A stretch of DNA of 64,000 bases. Source: Dictyophora rubrovolvata (taxonomy: Eukaryota; Basidiomycota; Agaricomycetes; Phallales; Phallaceae). The stretch spans positions 310,001 through 374,000 of the forward strand of contig CP114126.1 in NCBI GenBank assembly GCA_029959195.1. Reading direction: 5' to 3'. The notes beneath the pieces were generated by a model. That model was not told the DNA's origin. It did not search any database and worked only from the letters and a program-made list of their open reading frames with translations. The position numbers were made by a program, and so were the translations under genes. Positions 1-12,092 of the stretch are shown here, piece after piece. The stretch's first letter is position 1. Each line of letters begins with the position of its first letter.

Positions 1-512
1 TGTCAGTCAATCAGGTATAGCATTGAGTATAAAACAGGATATAAAAAGGGAAAAAAAGGAAGAGAGCGTGTAACTTCTGGGGATATATCATATATCAATA
101 GTAACAAAAACCACTCGGAGCAAAAACGGAAGGCAAGATTAATAAAAAAATCGAGAACATGGTTGAGATAAAGAAAAAATTGAAAGCACTAAGGAAATAC
201 AAGTTCGGTGTATGTCGAGACATTTTCCGTCTGGGTCGGTTATATGTTTGATTATCAAGCCGAGTGTACCTTTTTGGTAACGCCCAGTCCAAATCGAAAA
301 CCATTTCAGCGATAGCAAATACGTGACCCAGATAAGACAAAGAGACCAGGAAAACGGTATTGAGTAATAAAAACAGCACAAACTATACAGCAAGAGACAA
401 CGAGAGTGAGGGTTGGACTAGCTCCGGACGGAGACGAAAGCGTTTAATCTAAGAAGGGGCGAAATTGGCGAATGGTCCTTATAGTTTTTTTCTCTTCATT
501 TTGATTATGGCC
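1..512. other. Left edge; 3' flank of the RFX gene, no gene seen
   Basis: Only short overlapping minus-strand reading frames with hydrophobic, low-complexity translations are visible (around 95-393). They lack a domain or splice structure I can support. The stretch is AT-rich and directly follows the RFX gene's stop, so it is probably 3' UTR and spacer. A terminal exon of a gene lying to the left cannot be excluded. Confidence 0.4.
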
Positions 513-3500
513 TTATTGTGCCCCTTCTTTCTTCACAGGATTTTCTGATCCAGAAGGGCTAGATGTCGCTCCAGTAACGGAGCCGTCGTTATTCGATACA
601 TTCGAGGCACCAATTCCAACTAAATCTTGGGTAGTAGTGAACCCAGCAACGTTAACCTCGACATCAACATCAATGGCGTCCATTCCAGAAACATCGACCC
701 CAAAAGCACTGTCTGGAGCAGATACAAACTCCCCAAACGCTCCCGTTGTTCCTGCACCGGTGGAATGATGAGTTTCCATGTATGATAGACCTGGTGTGTA
801 CGAAGAAGGGTTGAACGAGTTAGTTGCCGAATCCAGACCACTCGATGGGAACGGGTCATTGAGGACAGCGAGCATACTCGATGTTGTTGGTGGATGGGTT
901 ATATGTGAATGGGTGGCGTGATGCGATGTCGAATGTGAATTTCCACTTCCTCCATCGAGTCCATCAGCAGAAGAGGTACCATGATGTGAAGATGGTCGAT
1001 CAAGATTATGCGAAAATGTTTCTTGACCTGCCATAGGAGACAAGGAGAAGAAAGCCTGTTGCACGACCGGCTCAACAGAGGCTTGAACAGAATTTGTCGA
1101 AAGTGCGACACTTCGGAGAACATTCAAAGCAATCCAATCACTGGAAAAAAAAAACAGATTCAGATGAAGAGCGTGATAAAAAAAACGAGATAATTCACTA
1201 ACTCTAAAAATAACTTTAGAATCTGGAATGCACCAAAGGCAGGATCACTACGGATGGTCTGCGAAAAGATATAAATCAGGAATCTTCGCAAATAGACGGG
1301 AAAGTGCACAAACAAGGTCACGCATGATCTGACTGGTAACATAGCCCCATCTGATTAAGATACTCCGAGAACTCATGGTTGAGCTACGGTCCTCAACTCC
1401 CATACCATTGCCTCTCCCTAAAACGCTCATGCCCAATCCATTCCCTATCAGTCTTTCACAACATTCATCTGCCCAAACCATAACTGTTCTAACCGGCTCC
1501 GGTGTTGTGGCCAGTGAATCCATCATTTTGACAAAGTCCACCTCTAGAAGTTGAACCAGGTCCTCGTGTCGACAATTACACACTAACGCAGCTTGATTCC
1601 GAACTGATTCAAAATCTATGCTGGACCACGACTGACGCATGTCAGCTAATTGTTTCGAGTTGCTCAAGACCGCGGAGAGCGCTTGTGCGACTTGAAATAT
1701 ATCCAAAAATCGTACTGGTGACAAATATATATCATAAGAATACACTACATAAAACTGTCTTTACGTAAATTTACTTACAGACTAAATGCCCAAACCGTGC
1801 TCCAAGTTCTACTTTGGGCTCGACGAAGGTGGGACCGTAATCCTCTAACGCAAGCAGCAGAATCTTTTCCATCTTATCAGCTAGTTGGCGTAGACTAGTC
1901 AAAGTGTGAGGTGCAATTGGGGATAGGACTTGCGATCGAAGGATTTCGAGAATTTCCTATATATAAGATATGAGATGTTACAATAATAATTAATCTAATG
2001 GAAAGTGTGTACATACATCATACACCAACGCATCAGCGCGGGCCATAAGGCCTGCAACGGCAGGTGCGTGAACCACCTCTTTATGATCGACACTCAAACT
2101 TGACCAGAACGACCGGATGTTTAGTTCAAACTGATCAATTCGGAAGGTCCTAATGTTATCCAAAAGAGAGTCCAGATGATCCTCAAACCATTGCCAGACT
2201 TCTCTAGCGAGCAAACCTTGTGGAGAAGTAGAATTACTTCCCACTGCGTCTTCAATGCTAGGGAAGTTGGGCAAACTCCGTACAGACGCATTCTGATGAT
2301 TGAGGAATTGCATTGGTGAAACGCCATTTTGTATTTGTGATGGCGCTGAACTAGTGGAAGCGAATTGGTTTACAGCTGTAGTGGGTGGCCCTTGGCTTCG
2401 ACGTCGAATCTGAGCTGGCGTTGCGCCGTATGCACTGTTATCAGGACGTGTGGAAACTTGGTGTTGTAATGAATGTGTAGTCGGAGTCTTATCGCTAATA
2501 TCCATCGAATATAGAGTTGGACTTTTGACAGGGAGAGTCAAAGATGTTGCTGGTGTGGCTTTATTCGTCTGAAGTGGGTTAAGGCTTTTACCATGTCCGT
2601 TAGACGATGCGCCTTCCGAATTACCCCCGTCCTCTTCATCGTCTTCAGGGTCTGAGCGCGAGCCTTCGCGCGCAAACGGCTGTTGGTTACTGTTCTGCAA
2701 GGAACCTGACGGGCGAACCGGCAAAGTAGCAGAAGATAATCCTGCATGGTTATTGGTCCTCCGAATATACTCTTGGAGCCACTCAGCCTCAGTCGCAGTC
2801 GCGGGACGAATTCCGCAGTCTTGAAAAGATGAGATCAGAACAGATATGAAAGCCAACAGGTTAAAAATAGAAGAATGAAAAAGAAAATCTTACAATGATA
2901 TTTACTGTTCCCTCGTACGCCCAACCGCCGAGTCTTAATCGTGGGAAAGCAAAGACGAATGGCTTTGCCGAGAGTGGCAGTGTTGATATGCGGGATCTGA
3001 TATTGTTCACAAACTCGACGATAGGAGAAGTAGAGACCTTGTCTGGGTACATTTCCATCAGGATAGGTGGCATAATTGGCACTGAGCCTAAAGAAGAAAA
3101 AATTGATAACATCAGTAAGAGAAAGGATTACGCGGATATCTTGATGCAAAATTGATGTTAACGAAGAGAGATTGATAATGATAAAGATATGGTCAGAAAG
3201 GGAATAGCGCTGTTTGGAGTACCTCCAATTATCGAAAAGGAAATTAGGCCGAAAAAGTGTAGTGCAGGAGAAAAGAAGTTGATAGAGAAACACGGGTGGA
3301 AAAAAAAATACAAGGGTGCTGCAAGGAGATGGGAAAAAAATGCTTACCACGCTTGAACAAAGATCTGTTTGGCGCGATCGGAAGCACTGGTGGTGGTAGC
3401 AGAACGAACATTGCTGGCGAGATGTTCTAGTGTCATGTCAGCGCTGAGAGACATCCTGCCGAATGAGACGGCGGCGGCGGTAGCATCTTGGGAATGAAGA

Positions 3501-4063
3501 TGATGAGTGTGGTGAGAATGAGAATGTTGTTGTTGGTGATGAAGAGCGGAGTGATGGTGGGATGGCATCTGTGAGGCAATGTATAGCCCTGGGTAGTCGG
3601 GGGAATGCTGCTGTTGTTGGTTTGGCTGATGCTGAGAAGGGCGACTCTGCTGGTGAGGATGAGAGTGTTGCTGTTGTTGAGAAGAGGTGGAAGATAAATA
3701 GAGAGCCAGATCGTCTTGTTCGGCTTCTGAGCCAGATTGGGAGTGTGCATCGCGAGGGTATGGAGAAGCAGCAGCGCGAGCAGCATGGCGGAGATGAGGA
3801 GTTCTGATGGCCATTTGGTTCTTCAAGGCTGGTATGCCGTTTGGAGGAGAGTCGGCCGGAGTGGTAATGACAGTGGAAGCTAGGGAATACTTCGTCGATG
3901 CACTCGAAGAATGACGTGAGTGTGTATAGTTTGACGTACTTGAGTTGGCGAACTGAGTGTGGTAAATGTGGTCTTCATGGGCTGAAGGGGGACGGGAGCT
4001 GGAGGAGTTGGAAGAAACTGAAGCTGAACGCGTGTGATAGTCGATGGGTGCCATAACAGACAT
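513..4063 (-). CDS. RFX-family winged-helix transcription factor
   Basis: Nuclear DNA-binding regulator of the RFX family, whose fungal members (Crt1/Rfx1, Sak1) act on DNA-damage, cell-cycle or differentiation genes. The first exon (4063-3344) encodes about 239 residues rich in Ser, His and Gln with disordered runs. The RFX domain starts at its end (FVQAW) and continues across an intron as LSANYATYPDGNVPRQGLYF, then TATLGKAIRLCFP and TRRLGVRGNSKYHY, the typical RFX recognition-helix and wing signature, about residues 235-310. After the domain come a long Ser/Thr-rich linker (2856-1990) and a conserved-looking helical region (about 1940-1250), matching the RFX C-terminal part. The last exon (about 1127-513) is low-complexity and ends in a KKEGAQ tail. 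At least five introns are needed. The pyrimidine-rich leader upstream supports the start at 4063. The target genes cannot be read from the sequence. Confidence 0.9.
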
Positions 4064-4699
4064 ATTAGCGAAACGATAAATCCGAGTGCGATACGAGTAG
4101 ATATTGTTGGTGTAAAATGATTCTCAAAGGATAAACGGTCCAGCCGCGATGAAGGTGAATTTGTGAACTAAACGATAGTCTCTTTTCTGAAGAAAAAAAA
4201 ATAAGGGAAGAAAAGGGAAGAAGAACAGGTAGGAAAGACGAAAGAAAGAAGAAAAAGGGAAAGGGAAAGAAAGAAAGGTATGGTAAAGGGATGAACGAAG
4301 AACGAAGGGTCAATGGAAAGTTGATATTGATGTTGATGACGCGCTCGACAAAGTTAAGTGTGTGTGCTTGCGGTGTGGTTATGAGGCTAGCAGGCTTTGG
4401 TAAGAGCTTTCGGGTGCCTTGGCAACAGACAGTTGTGAAGTCTTTCTTATTTTTTGCAAAACGAAAGATGCGGGAAAATCAAACGTAAGAATAGAAGAAA
4501 AAAGGAAAAAAAGAGTTAATGAGGGACGGGAGAGAAAGGAAAAACAAAGATATTTTCGGTGTCCAGGATTGGGTTGGTCTAGATAAAAACTAGCGCCGAA
4601 AACTAAACAACTGTCACAGAAAACAGGCTAAAAAGGCTCGCTCTGATTTCGTCCGTTTCCGGGTCAAAAATAGCAACAGAAGATATCCCAGATTAATAT
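4064..4699. other. Intergenic: RFX leader with purine/pyrimidine tract
   Basis: Between the RFX start and the endopolyphosphatase stop. At about 4170-4290 the plus strand is almost pure purine (AAG/GAA repeats), so the RFX transcript would have a CT-rich leader, as is common in basidiomycete promoters. Short plus-strand frames (for example 4291-4488) show nothing protein-like. Confidence 0.5.
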
Positions 4700-7434
4700 C
4701 TATCCCACAGACAAATACATCCTCTCCTTGAACCTTTTCCACTGTTTTTTTTTGTCCCAGACTTTCTCCGCGACCCTGAGCCACGAATCGAGCGTCAAAT
4801 CGTCCATTTCGTACGGAATCTGCTCGTCTGTCAATTTGGGCAGAATTGTCTCCGCGACTTTGACCGGCAACGGGTGCCCATTGAGTATTTCGTCCCGTCC
4901 ATACGTCACGTATTCCAATTCCCACGTGGGTTCGTTGCCCGCGTCTCTCCCTTCCAATTCGGGCACCCAGAACTGTCAACAGACATTCCCAATTCAGCTC
5001 ACGTGCCCTGTCACCATCTCCAGCGTAACCAGGAGACGAGAACGGTCCTCACCTGCGAGTAGCCCAGTGCTGTCCACTGCCCATTCTTCTCTGCCGGTCC
5101 CTCTCCATAATGCCATTCTCTCTCAGGTCCCCGACATTCCCAGTCTTCGCGGTTCTTCTTCTTCTGACATCGCTTCGGCTTTTCCCATGGCTTCCGTCTA
5201 GTACTCATCTCACTCCCATTCCCCCTCGCAACACTGTCACCACCACCACCACCACCACCACCACCAACTCTCATTCCACCCTCACGGTTGTACGTAAATA
5301 CCCTCAGTCCCGGTCGGTACGGATTCCCAACTCCAGCAGGCGCCACATTCACAACAGCTAACCCATCAAACTCGTCCTTCTTCTTGATAATCTTTTTGAT
5401 ATGCTTCTTTAACGATTTGTGTATGTGATCTTTCTTCGAAATCAGGTCATCTTTCTTTGGCTCTTTCTTCAAATCGTCCGCATCCAAGAAAAAGAACTGT
5501 AAAACGAAATAAACTCTCAGTACCTCACCCAACACCCCCTTCCCAACCACTCACAAAGTCTATATTCATATGCTGAATAGTTCAAATGTCAGACTTGCTC
5601 TTCTTCATCATCGTCTGGGGGGAAACAATCATTACCCCATATAAATGTCCGACAACGGTATCCCGATATCGCATGGACAATTCAACATAGCGCCGGTACT
5701 GGCCCACCCATTTAACTCTCAGTGTCAATATATCCATAAACAAAATGGGTCTCAACTCACACATTCATTATAATAATTGTGGGGGGTAGGCGGTACATGT
5801 CCCGTCAGCCATACCTAAGGAAATAGTGTTTTCTTGTCTTCTTTTTGTACCGCCCTTACGATAGATTTTCACTTGCCTTGATCCCTCGGTCCCTAAACTG
5901 CTCCAATTGAACATCCATCCAAGCTAGCTGGAGGTTGCCAGGATCATTATCATCTCCGTACGTGCATCCCTCGATTGCTGTATACATATCTACGTGTCAA
6001 TCGTCCATATCTGTGCACCATGCCTCGACCTCGATCGCACCTTTGTTTTTTTCATAAAAATATAGGGTATTGATGCTGAGGGCCGCCAATTGGTTCTCGA
6101 TTAATTCAATTGAGTAACAACCTCCTCTCAGGAAGACTTGGTACGATGAAAAGGGTATAAACGATTGCCAGATATTAGCAAATCGTCTCGTAATCACATT
6201 AGGCCCAGGTTCAAAGATATTCTGACACGAGATGAGGGGGGAGGGGGGGATAAAAGGGAAATGAGAACGAAAAACCCAGTTAGGTGAGACACGTTGCAAC
6301 ATACATGAGCTGCATGTCAACCAAATAATAATAATTTTTTTCCACCTTTCATTTCAACACGATTTTCATAAAACGATTTGTTGAAAGAGAAACTCACGCC
6401 AGATGTCATTATTTCCTGAGTTGAGATATGAGGTATGTTAATGATAAGAAGCGAGAAGAGGGACAAAATGTGGATAGAAAAGCAAAGGAATGGCACTGCT
6501 CTGTCACGGTCTGGTTGCACATCAAGACGCACATGGTGTTTCCATGGTACGTTGCTGATGGCACAACTATTAATGTTCGTTGCATGGCAGCCAGTTCAGG
6601 CAAGTTTTTTTTTTTTTTTGGATATGTATGTATAAATTACGTGAGATTGTTCTCACCTAGTGAAGCTACTACGGGTATACCACGAGTAGTAAAGATGGAA
6701 TGAATTCTTTCAGCGACATAACTGTTGGTAGCGAATATTTCTTGGAGCGTACGCGGCTGAAGAGGGTCTTCGTCGTGACTGAACGTTTATGAGTCGACGG
6801 GTCGTCGGTTGTTCTGCCACGTCTGAAAATACATACCGTGCGCTATCTCCTGTCCCTTTTGAAAGAAATGGTTGCGTTAGACAAAGAAAGGTAAGTGCAC
6901 ATTAAACTCACACACAACAAAATCAATATGATCAGCCCACTCCTGCTCGAGCCAGTCGAGTGTAAGATTGACAAAAGCAACAGAGTTGTCACAAAAGCTC
7001 TGTGGGGTTCCCCAATAGCCAGCTCGGCGTTGTTCGCTGTGCTTGCTGCTCTTGGGGATCAACTGAACATTTCCCTCTTCATGAGCTTCTTCCGGCAAGT
7101 GATGACACGCTGACGCAACAGTCGCATTGAATTTGTAATATGGATCTGGATGAAGATCCGTTATGTGAAGAAAGCGACCATGAAGAGGCCCTCGGCTTCC
7201 GCGCGAAGGGGAAGACGAAGGCAGTGCATTCTGAAGGTGTGAAACTATTTAAATTTAAGCGTTGTGAATGAATGCATATGAAGGAAGGGTGTTTGAGATA
7301 TACACACCGCGGTCAGTAATATCTAGCCGGGTCTGTTGTTGGACAATTGGAATATTGAGTGGATTACATAAGGAAAATAAAACGACATCGAGAAGCAAAA
7401 GCAGAGAAAATGGTAAATGTGATTTCCCGAGCAT
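4700..7434 (-). CDS. PPN1: Endopolyphosphatase (vacuolar metallophosphoesterase)
   Basis: Cleaves long inorganic polyphosphate chains internally; the fungal enzyme is a type II membrane protein of the vacuole. Start at 7434 gives MLGKSHLPFSLLLLLDVVLF, an N-terminal signal anchor. After one intron comes HGRFLHITDLHPDPYYK, with the metal-binding D-x-H of the calcineurin-like fold. The next block ends DFVVWTGDSARHD across an intron at about 6900-6835, carrying the GD..RHD metallophosphatase signature. TLYFYEKN and then a histidine-rich block with VVGHLYGHMN follow, the last supplying C-terminal metal ligands. A basic insert (KKHIKKIIKKKDEFD) and a poly-glycine run lie between the catalytic fold and the C-terminal segment (WVPELEG... 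to YLSVG). Many short introns are required. Order and motifs match PPN1; the glycine tract is the main oddity. Confidence 0.9.
5238..5266. repeat. (CAC)n trinucleotide repeat inside PPN1
   Basis: A near-perfect run of CAC/ACC triplets on the plus strand. On the minus coding strand it reads as GGT codons and encodes a poly-glycine run in the linker between the catalytic core and C-terminal segment of the endopolyphosphatase. It is in frame, so expansion or contraction would change only glycine number. Confidence 0.85.
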
Positions 7435-8346
7435 CGATTGACCGAGATAACGAAAATAAAGACGGGGTATGCTTTAAATGATTATTGAGGAATGTCAGCG
7501 ATGAACGTTCGAAAGAATGACCAGGCCTGTAAAAGGCGCACTGTGCTATTCTATATATATAAAACTCGCTGAGAGAAAGCCGGACAACAATCTTCTTCAG
7601 CAATATAATATAATAAAGGGGTGGCTGGATAGGAGGAGAACAGAATTCTACGAGGTGATCGATAAGGAGAGAAAGCGTCTAAGATACGCTCGAATAGCAC
7701 GCCTATGGCCCCAACAATAACGCACGTTCGTCAACAAAACGGTGACGGTGAAATTACACATGCATGGTTTTTGATCTGTCATGGCACAGGAATAGGTATA
7801 GGGGCCGTCCAGCACAGTCAGACATGCAAAGGGCATACGTAATTGACGTGGGGTGTGATGCGAGTCGGAAATAGACTCGTGTGTAACGTGAATGTTAATT
7901 CCGTCCTCCCACGAAAGGAAGATTCGTATATTCAGAGCCCATCACGTCGTCGTCGTTCGGCGCAATGGCGTAATGTGCCAGATATATAAGTCGGGAGACG
8001 CTCGCGTTGATGCGGTCCGCCACGTAAGATTCAAGTCAAACAGTATAATGATTAGCACTGAAACACAGCTAATTACAAAAAAAACACAACGACATTATAA
8101 TTCTAAAGTAAAACGAAGAGCAATAAAAACAAAACAAAATACAATCTACAAGGCTTGGACATAGCATATATGCATGCGCTTACTACTATTATTACAGACT
8201 CTCGTATGAAACGAATAATGAATGCCAAGAACCCAGAAAAAGAATGCTTGTCGACAAATTTTTCTTTTATTGATTAATTTAAACAATGCGCATCAAGTCC
8301 GGAGTTGGCACGGTGGCGAAACCAATACCCATTCATTTGAGTTGAT
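7435..8346. other. Intergenic, about 0.9 kb, no gene seen
   Basis: Upstream of PPN1 and downstream of the orphan minus-strand gene. It is AT-rich, especially 8040-8280, which fits 3' UTR and spacer. Small frames (7517-7720 plus, 7648-7836 minus, 7892-8164 plus) show no domain or splice continuation. A TATATATAAAA string near 7551-7563 has no gene downstream on the plus strand. Confidence 0.4.
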
Positions 8347-9010
8347 TCACCCTCTTGGCGATTCGGTCGATTTTGTTCTTGCCGCGATCAGGGTTGATGG
8401 TTGGGGGCGGTGGTGAAGAGCGAGCAGATACTCTGTATTTTCCGCCGTGGCAAGCATTGTCGATATAGACTTTGAGGCAATGTCGCATGCCTACGGAATG
8501 TCAGTTCGGTGGGCATAAGGGAAAGCACGGGCAAAGCCACGTACACGGGTATAACCACCTGTCCGTAAGGCGGACCTTGAATGGGCGATAAGATTGTGGA
8601 GGGCATCGTATGTGTAACTGCGTAACGTGTACAGAAGCTCTGAACGATTTCTCGGAGGAATATACAGGTCTTGGCCACCCATGAACCGGGCGAGAGAAGT
8701 GTAGGCAGCGCATAGACCCATGAGGCTGAGAAAAAGAAAAAAGATAGGCTACATCAGACACTGGGACGAACGTGCGAAAGAAGGCAAATGAAAACCCGTA
8801 CGTTTCCGTTAGCGAACCATGCTCGCTATCCCAGAAGTGATCAGTCCTACAGGTCAAATCGCCGAAGATGAGTCAGCTCGCGATGAACAACAAATCAGAC
8901 AGAGAGACGCACTCTATCCGTTGAAATGACAGAGCCTCCGGAGAAGAAGGGGAGTAGAACTGGTCTAAGGTTGGCAATGGCACGAGCAACGAGGAAAAGT
9001 TTTTGTTCAT
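8347..9010 (-). CDS. Small hypothetical protein, about 155 aa, four exons
   Basis: I do not recognise this protein. A four-exon model joins cleanly. Exon 1 starts MNKNFSSLLVPLPTLDQF and ends in FQRIE. Exon 2 encodes TDHFWDSEHGSLTET. Exon 3 runs LMGLCAAYTSLARFMGGQDL to SALRTGGYTR. Exon 4 runs ACDIASKSISTMLATAEN to TESPRG and a TGA. Phases match at each GT..AG junction (donors near 8907, 8800 and 8545). The middle is predicted helical and moderately hydrophobic, without a clear membrane span or known motif. The start at 9010 is preferred because only this frame joins in phase with exon 2. It is divergent from the acetoacetyl-CoA synthetase gene (236 bp between starts) with a TATA-like box on each side. 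A small complex subunit would fit the size, but that is a guess. Confidence 0.6.
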
Positions 9011-9113
9011 CGAGTGTGGCAAATGCGGTGGAAAAAAGGAAAACAAAGGAGACGACGAGGGTGGTGTTGTGGGGAGAGAGGGATATTGCAGAACGTAATA
9101 CAACAAAAGGAAC

Positions 9114-9121
9114 CTTTTATA
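9114..9121 (-). promoter_or_regulatory. TATA-like box for the small minus-strand gene
   Basis: Reads TATAAAAG on the minus strand, about 104 bp upstream of the ATG at 9010. Position and match to the consensus suggest a core promoter element. Confidence 0.45.
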
Positions 9122-9178
9122 TGGCCTGGGCAAAGGAGAATCGACCGGGGGTGAGATGTCGGAGACAAGCCCTGTCCT

Positions 9179-9186
9179 TATATAAG
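9179..9186 (+). promoter_or_regulatory. TATA-like box for acetoacetyl-CoA synthetase
   Basis: Reads TATATAAG on the plus strand, about 61 bp upstream of the ATG at 9247. The element is nearly palindromic, so it could work in either direction. Confidence 0.4.
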
Positions 9187-9246
9187 AAATTAGGCAAAAG
9201 ATAAGACGACGAGTGGGTAAACGACTCGCGTCCGCAGCGGTCCACA

Positions 9247-12092
9247 ATGATCCACATGGACGCGCTTTCCACCCCAACCAGCCTCTGGTTGCCGTCGAAT
9301 CCCGCTTCAACAGCGACATTCCGCCTCCGCGATGTCATCAACAAGAAATTCGGTCTTTCGCTCGAAACATACGAAGATATATACACTTGGTCTGTGGAAA
9401 ATATCTCCGACTTTTGGTCTCTAATTTGGGATGAGACTAATGTCATCGGAGAGAAAGGCTCCAACGTTGTCGACTCTAGCGCCATGCCCGCTGATAATCC
9501 CGCGTGGTTTTCCGATGCTCGTCTCAATTGGGCTGAGAATATGCTGCGCTTTCGATCCCCTCACAAGACTGCTCTTATTCATGCTGGTAAAATTCGTCCT
9601 CACAAAATATTACCATTATCATCGAGACTGACCAAGGAATTGGGCATCTCTATATCCCAATACATAGTTGAACCCACGCCAGACGAGCCGAGTCCTCCTG
9701 TGCGAAAACTCTCATACAATCAATTGTACCATCTCGTAGCAGATATCGTGTCTTCCCTTCTTTTAGTCCCTGTGCGACCGGGCGATCGTGTCGCTTCTTA
9801 TTCTTCCAATTGCATTGTTAGTTCACTTCAGTCCCTGTTCACTCAGTTGATTATCATAAAATTGTTTTTCAAATTTTTCAGGAAAATGTGGCAGCCTGCC
9901 TTGCGGTAACCGCTATCGGCGCCATATGGGTCCGTAGGCTATCATGAAAATGACGCGACACTATTATATGAATACAATTTCACTTCTCTTTTCACAGGTC
10001 AGTGCCGCGGCTGATTTTGGTCCTGATGGCGTTATTGAACGGTACGTTAATTTCCCATACACTTGGATTCATTCGCCAAGCCTCTTATTAATGTGCATAC
10101 TCATTATTAAGTTTCCAACAAGTCAATCCCAAAGTCATTTTTAGCGTCGATCAAGTGATGTGAGATACACACTTTCATCTGTCGTGCTTCTCGCGTGGCA
10201 ACAACATCCACTTAGATATAATGCAAAAACTCACGCTCACCTTCCAAAGCTTTCCGCAGTACTTGATGGCTTGCGCACAAGAACAATTATTCCTTTGAAA
10301 GTGGTCATCGTTTCTGATACGAACAGCGCCGATCTCTGGAATTCTGGTTGGATATCTTAGCAAAATTTCCTCAGCCAAGGCGCTCGCAGCAGACTTGAGA
10401 CGCCCTCGGAAGATATCCCTTGGCACAAGACGCACTTTGACTGGCCATTATGGATCCTTTTCAGCTCAGGAACAACCGGACTTCCGAAACCAATAGTCCA
10501 CCGAGCCGGGGGTATGTTGCTCCAGAGCAACAAGGTAAAGTCTTACCCCGAAGTTTCAATACCGTCTTAGGTTCGTTAATGTATAGTTTAGGAACATATG
10601 ATATGCTCTGAAATTGGTCCCGATGATGTATTTTTTTATTATACCAGTTGTGGCTGGATGATGTTCAACTATCTTATTTCTGCTTTGACGACCGGCTGTA
10701 CGATTGTTTTGTACGATGGCTCCCCTCTTTCTACTAAAGAATACCTGTGGACATTGGTTGATGAGCTGGGGATCACCATCTTTGGAACCTCGGCGAAATA
10801 TCTTGACTCCTTGTCTGTAAGGACTGCGTACTTGTCTCTCACACAGGGACTAAACTTTGTTTTCTTAGCGCATATATCACCCCAGAGAACATCATCAACT
10901 CACTACATTGAGGCACATATATTCCACTGGGTCCCCTCTCTCTGGGAAACTCTACGACTTTATTTATCAACATATCCATCCTAATGTTCTTGTTGGATCT
11001 ATCACGGGTAACGGAATATTGATTGTTTGATTATTTTTAAAGTAATCGTTTGTATTAGGTGGAACCGACATATGCTCTCTCTTCGCTGGTCAAAATACGG
11101 CTTTACCCGTATTCCGTGGTGAAATACAGTGTCGCATGCTTGGCATGGCTGTTCAAGCGTTTTCTCAGCACGGCACACCCGTTCCTCCAGGTGAGGCGGG
11201 CGAGCTAGTCTGCACCAAGCCTTTCCCGTGTCAGCCTCTTGGTTTCTGGCCTCTCCCAGGTTATGGCGATGATACAGCAGAGCACAAGGCACTTGTGAGG
11301 TATAGGCAGTCTTATTTCGGAACATTTTATAGCGGAGTATGGTGTAAGTATTATTTTTCGACGCGTCAGAGTTGTTGTATCTCATGAATAAATATAAATA
11401 GATCATGGTGATCATGTGATCATTACGCCCTCAAGAGGAGGCAATGCTGGTGGCTTAATCATGCTCGGTAGAAGCGACGGTGTCTTGTGAGTTCTGAAAC
11501 GCATAGACCGATTGTGATCTTGATGATATTTCAGGAACCCAGGTGGAGTCCGGTTTGGCTCCAGTGAAATATACGATGTTTTGGAACATTATTTCTCTGA
11601 AACGTCACCGTCAATTTCTCCGGATTTTGTCATACACGATGCACTCGTTATTGGACAAAGCATAAATAAGAACACAGACGAAAGGGTGATACTTTTTGTG
11701 AAGCTCGGAAATGGAGTTAAACTTAGCGATCAATTGGTCAAAGCACTTCAAATGCAAATTCGAGGGAAGAGAAGCCCTCGACATGTGCCGGAAAAGGTGC
11801 GTCAAACGAAGGTCAACGAGTGCCCTTCGCGTGCTCCTATTTTAAACATCCCCCAATGTTCTTTTTTAGATTATTCAGGTTGCCGATATTCCCCATACGT
11901 TGAATGGGAAACGAGTGGAAGTGCCGGTGAAAAAGGCAGGATGCGTCCGCAATCAGATAGCTTTGATCGATCTCAGTTTTTTTTTTTAAGATTATTAACG
12001 GAGCCAATTTAGAAGGTATCAATTTGTCGACCCTTCAAAACCCTGAATGCCTCTTGGAATTTGCCCACCTGGCGAAAGAATTGCAAGGATAA
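9247..12092 (+). CDS. Acetoacetyl-CoA synthetase
   Basis: ANL-superfamily adenylating enzyme that activates acetoacetate with ATP and CoA, a cytosolic route from ketone bodies to sterol and fatty-acid precursors. The N-terminus has the family's conserved block (FWSLIWDE, then NPAWFSDARLNWAENML). ENVAACLAVTAIGAIWV and the following SAAADFGPDGV lie across two introns. The AMP-binding P-loop reads LFSSGTTGLPKPIVHRAGG at about 10452-10510; the adenine-site region includes the acceptor-side ITGGTDICSLFAG. The C-terminal lid has YHGDHVIITPSRGGNAGG, LGRSDGVLNPGGVRFGSSEI and the catalytic-lysine loop LNGKRVEVPVKK. It ends NPECLLEFAHLAKELQG. Length (about 650-670 aa) is normal for AACS rather than acetyl-CoA synthetase. 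There are at least eight introns. A second in-frame ATG lies at 9256. Confidence 0.93.

Noticed and set aside
95-393. Two overlapping minus-strand hydrophobic frames at the left edge
   Set aside because: Low complexity, no splice support, and directly downstream of the RFX stop; more likely 3' UTR.
4728-5201. Plus-strand 157-residue open frame (MNLFHCFFLSQTFS...)
   Set aside because: It is the exact antisense of conserved PPN1 exons, Ser/Thr-rich from opposite-strand codon bias, with no domain.
7892-8164. Plus-strand 90-residue frame in the 0.9-kb spacer
   Set aside because: Basic residues come from AAA/AGA-rich DNA; no conserved motif, and no donor or acceptor that extends it.
8873-9319. 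148-residue reading of the whole minus-strand frame upstream of 9010
   Set aside because: The upstream portion starts in the AACS leader and first exon; the small gene's start at 9010 fits better and is preceded by a TATA-like box.
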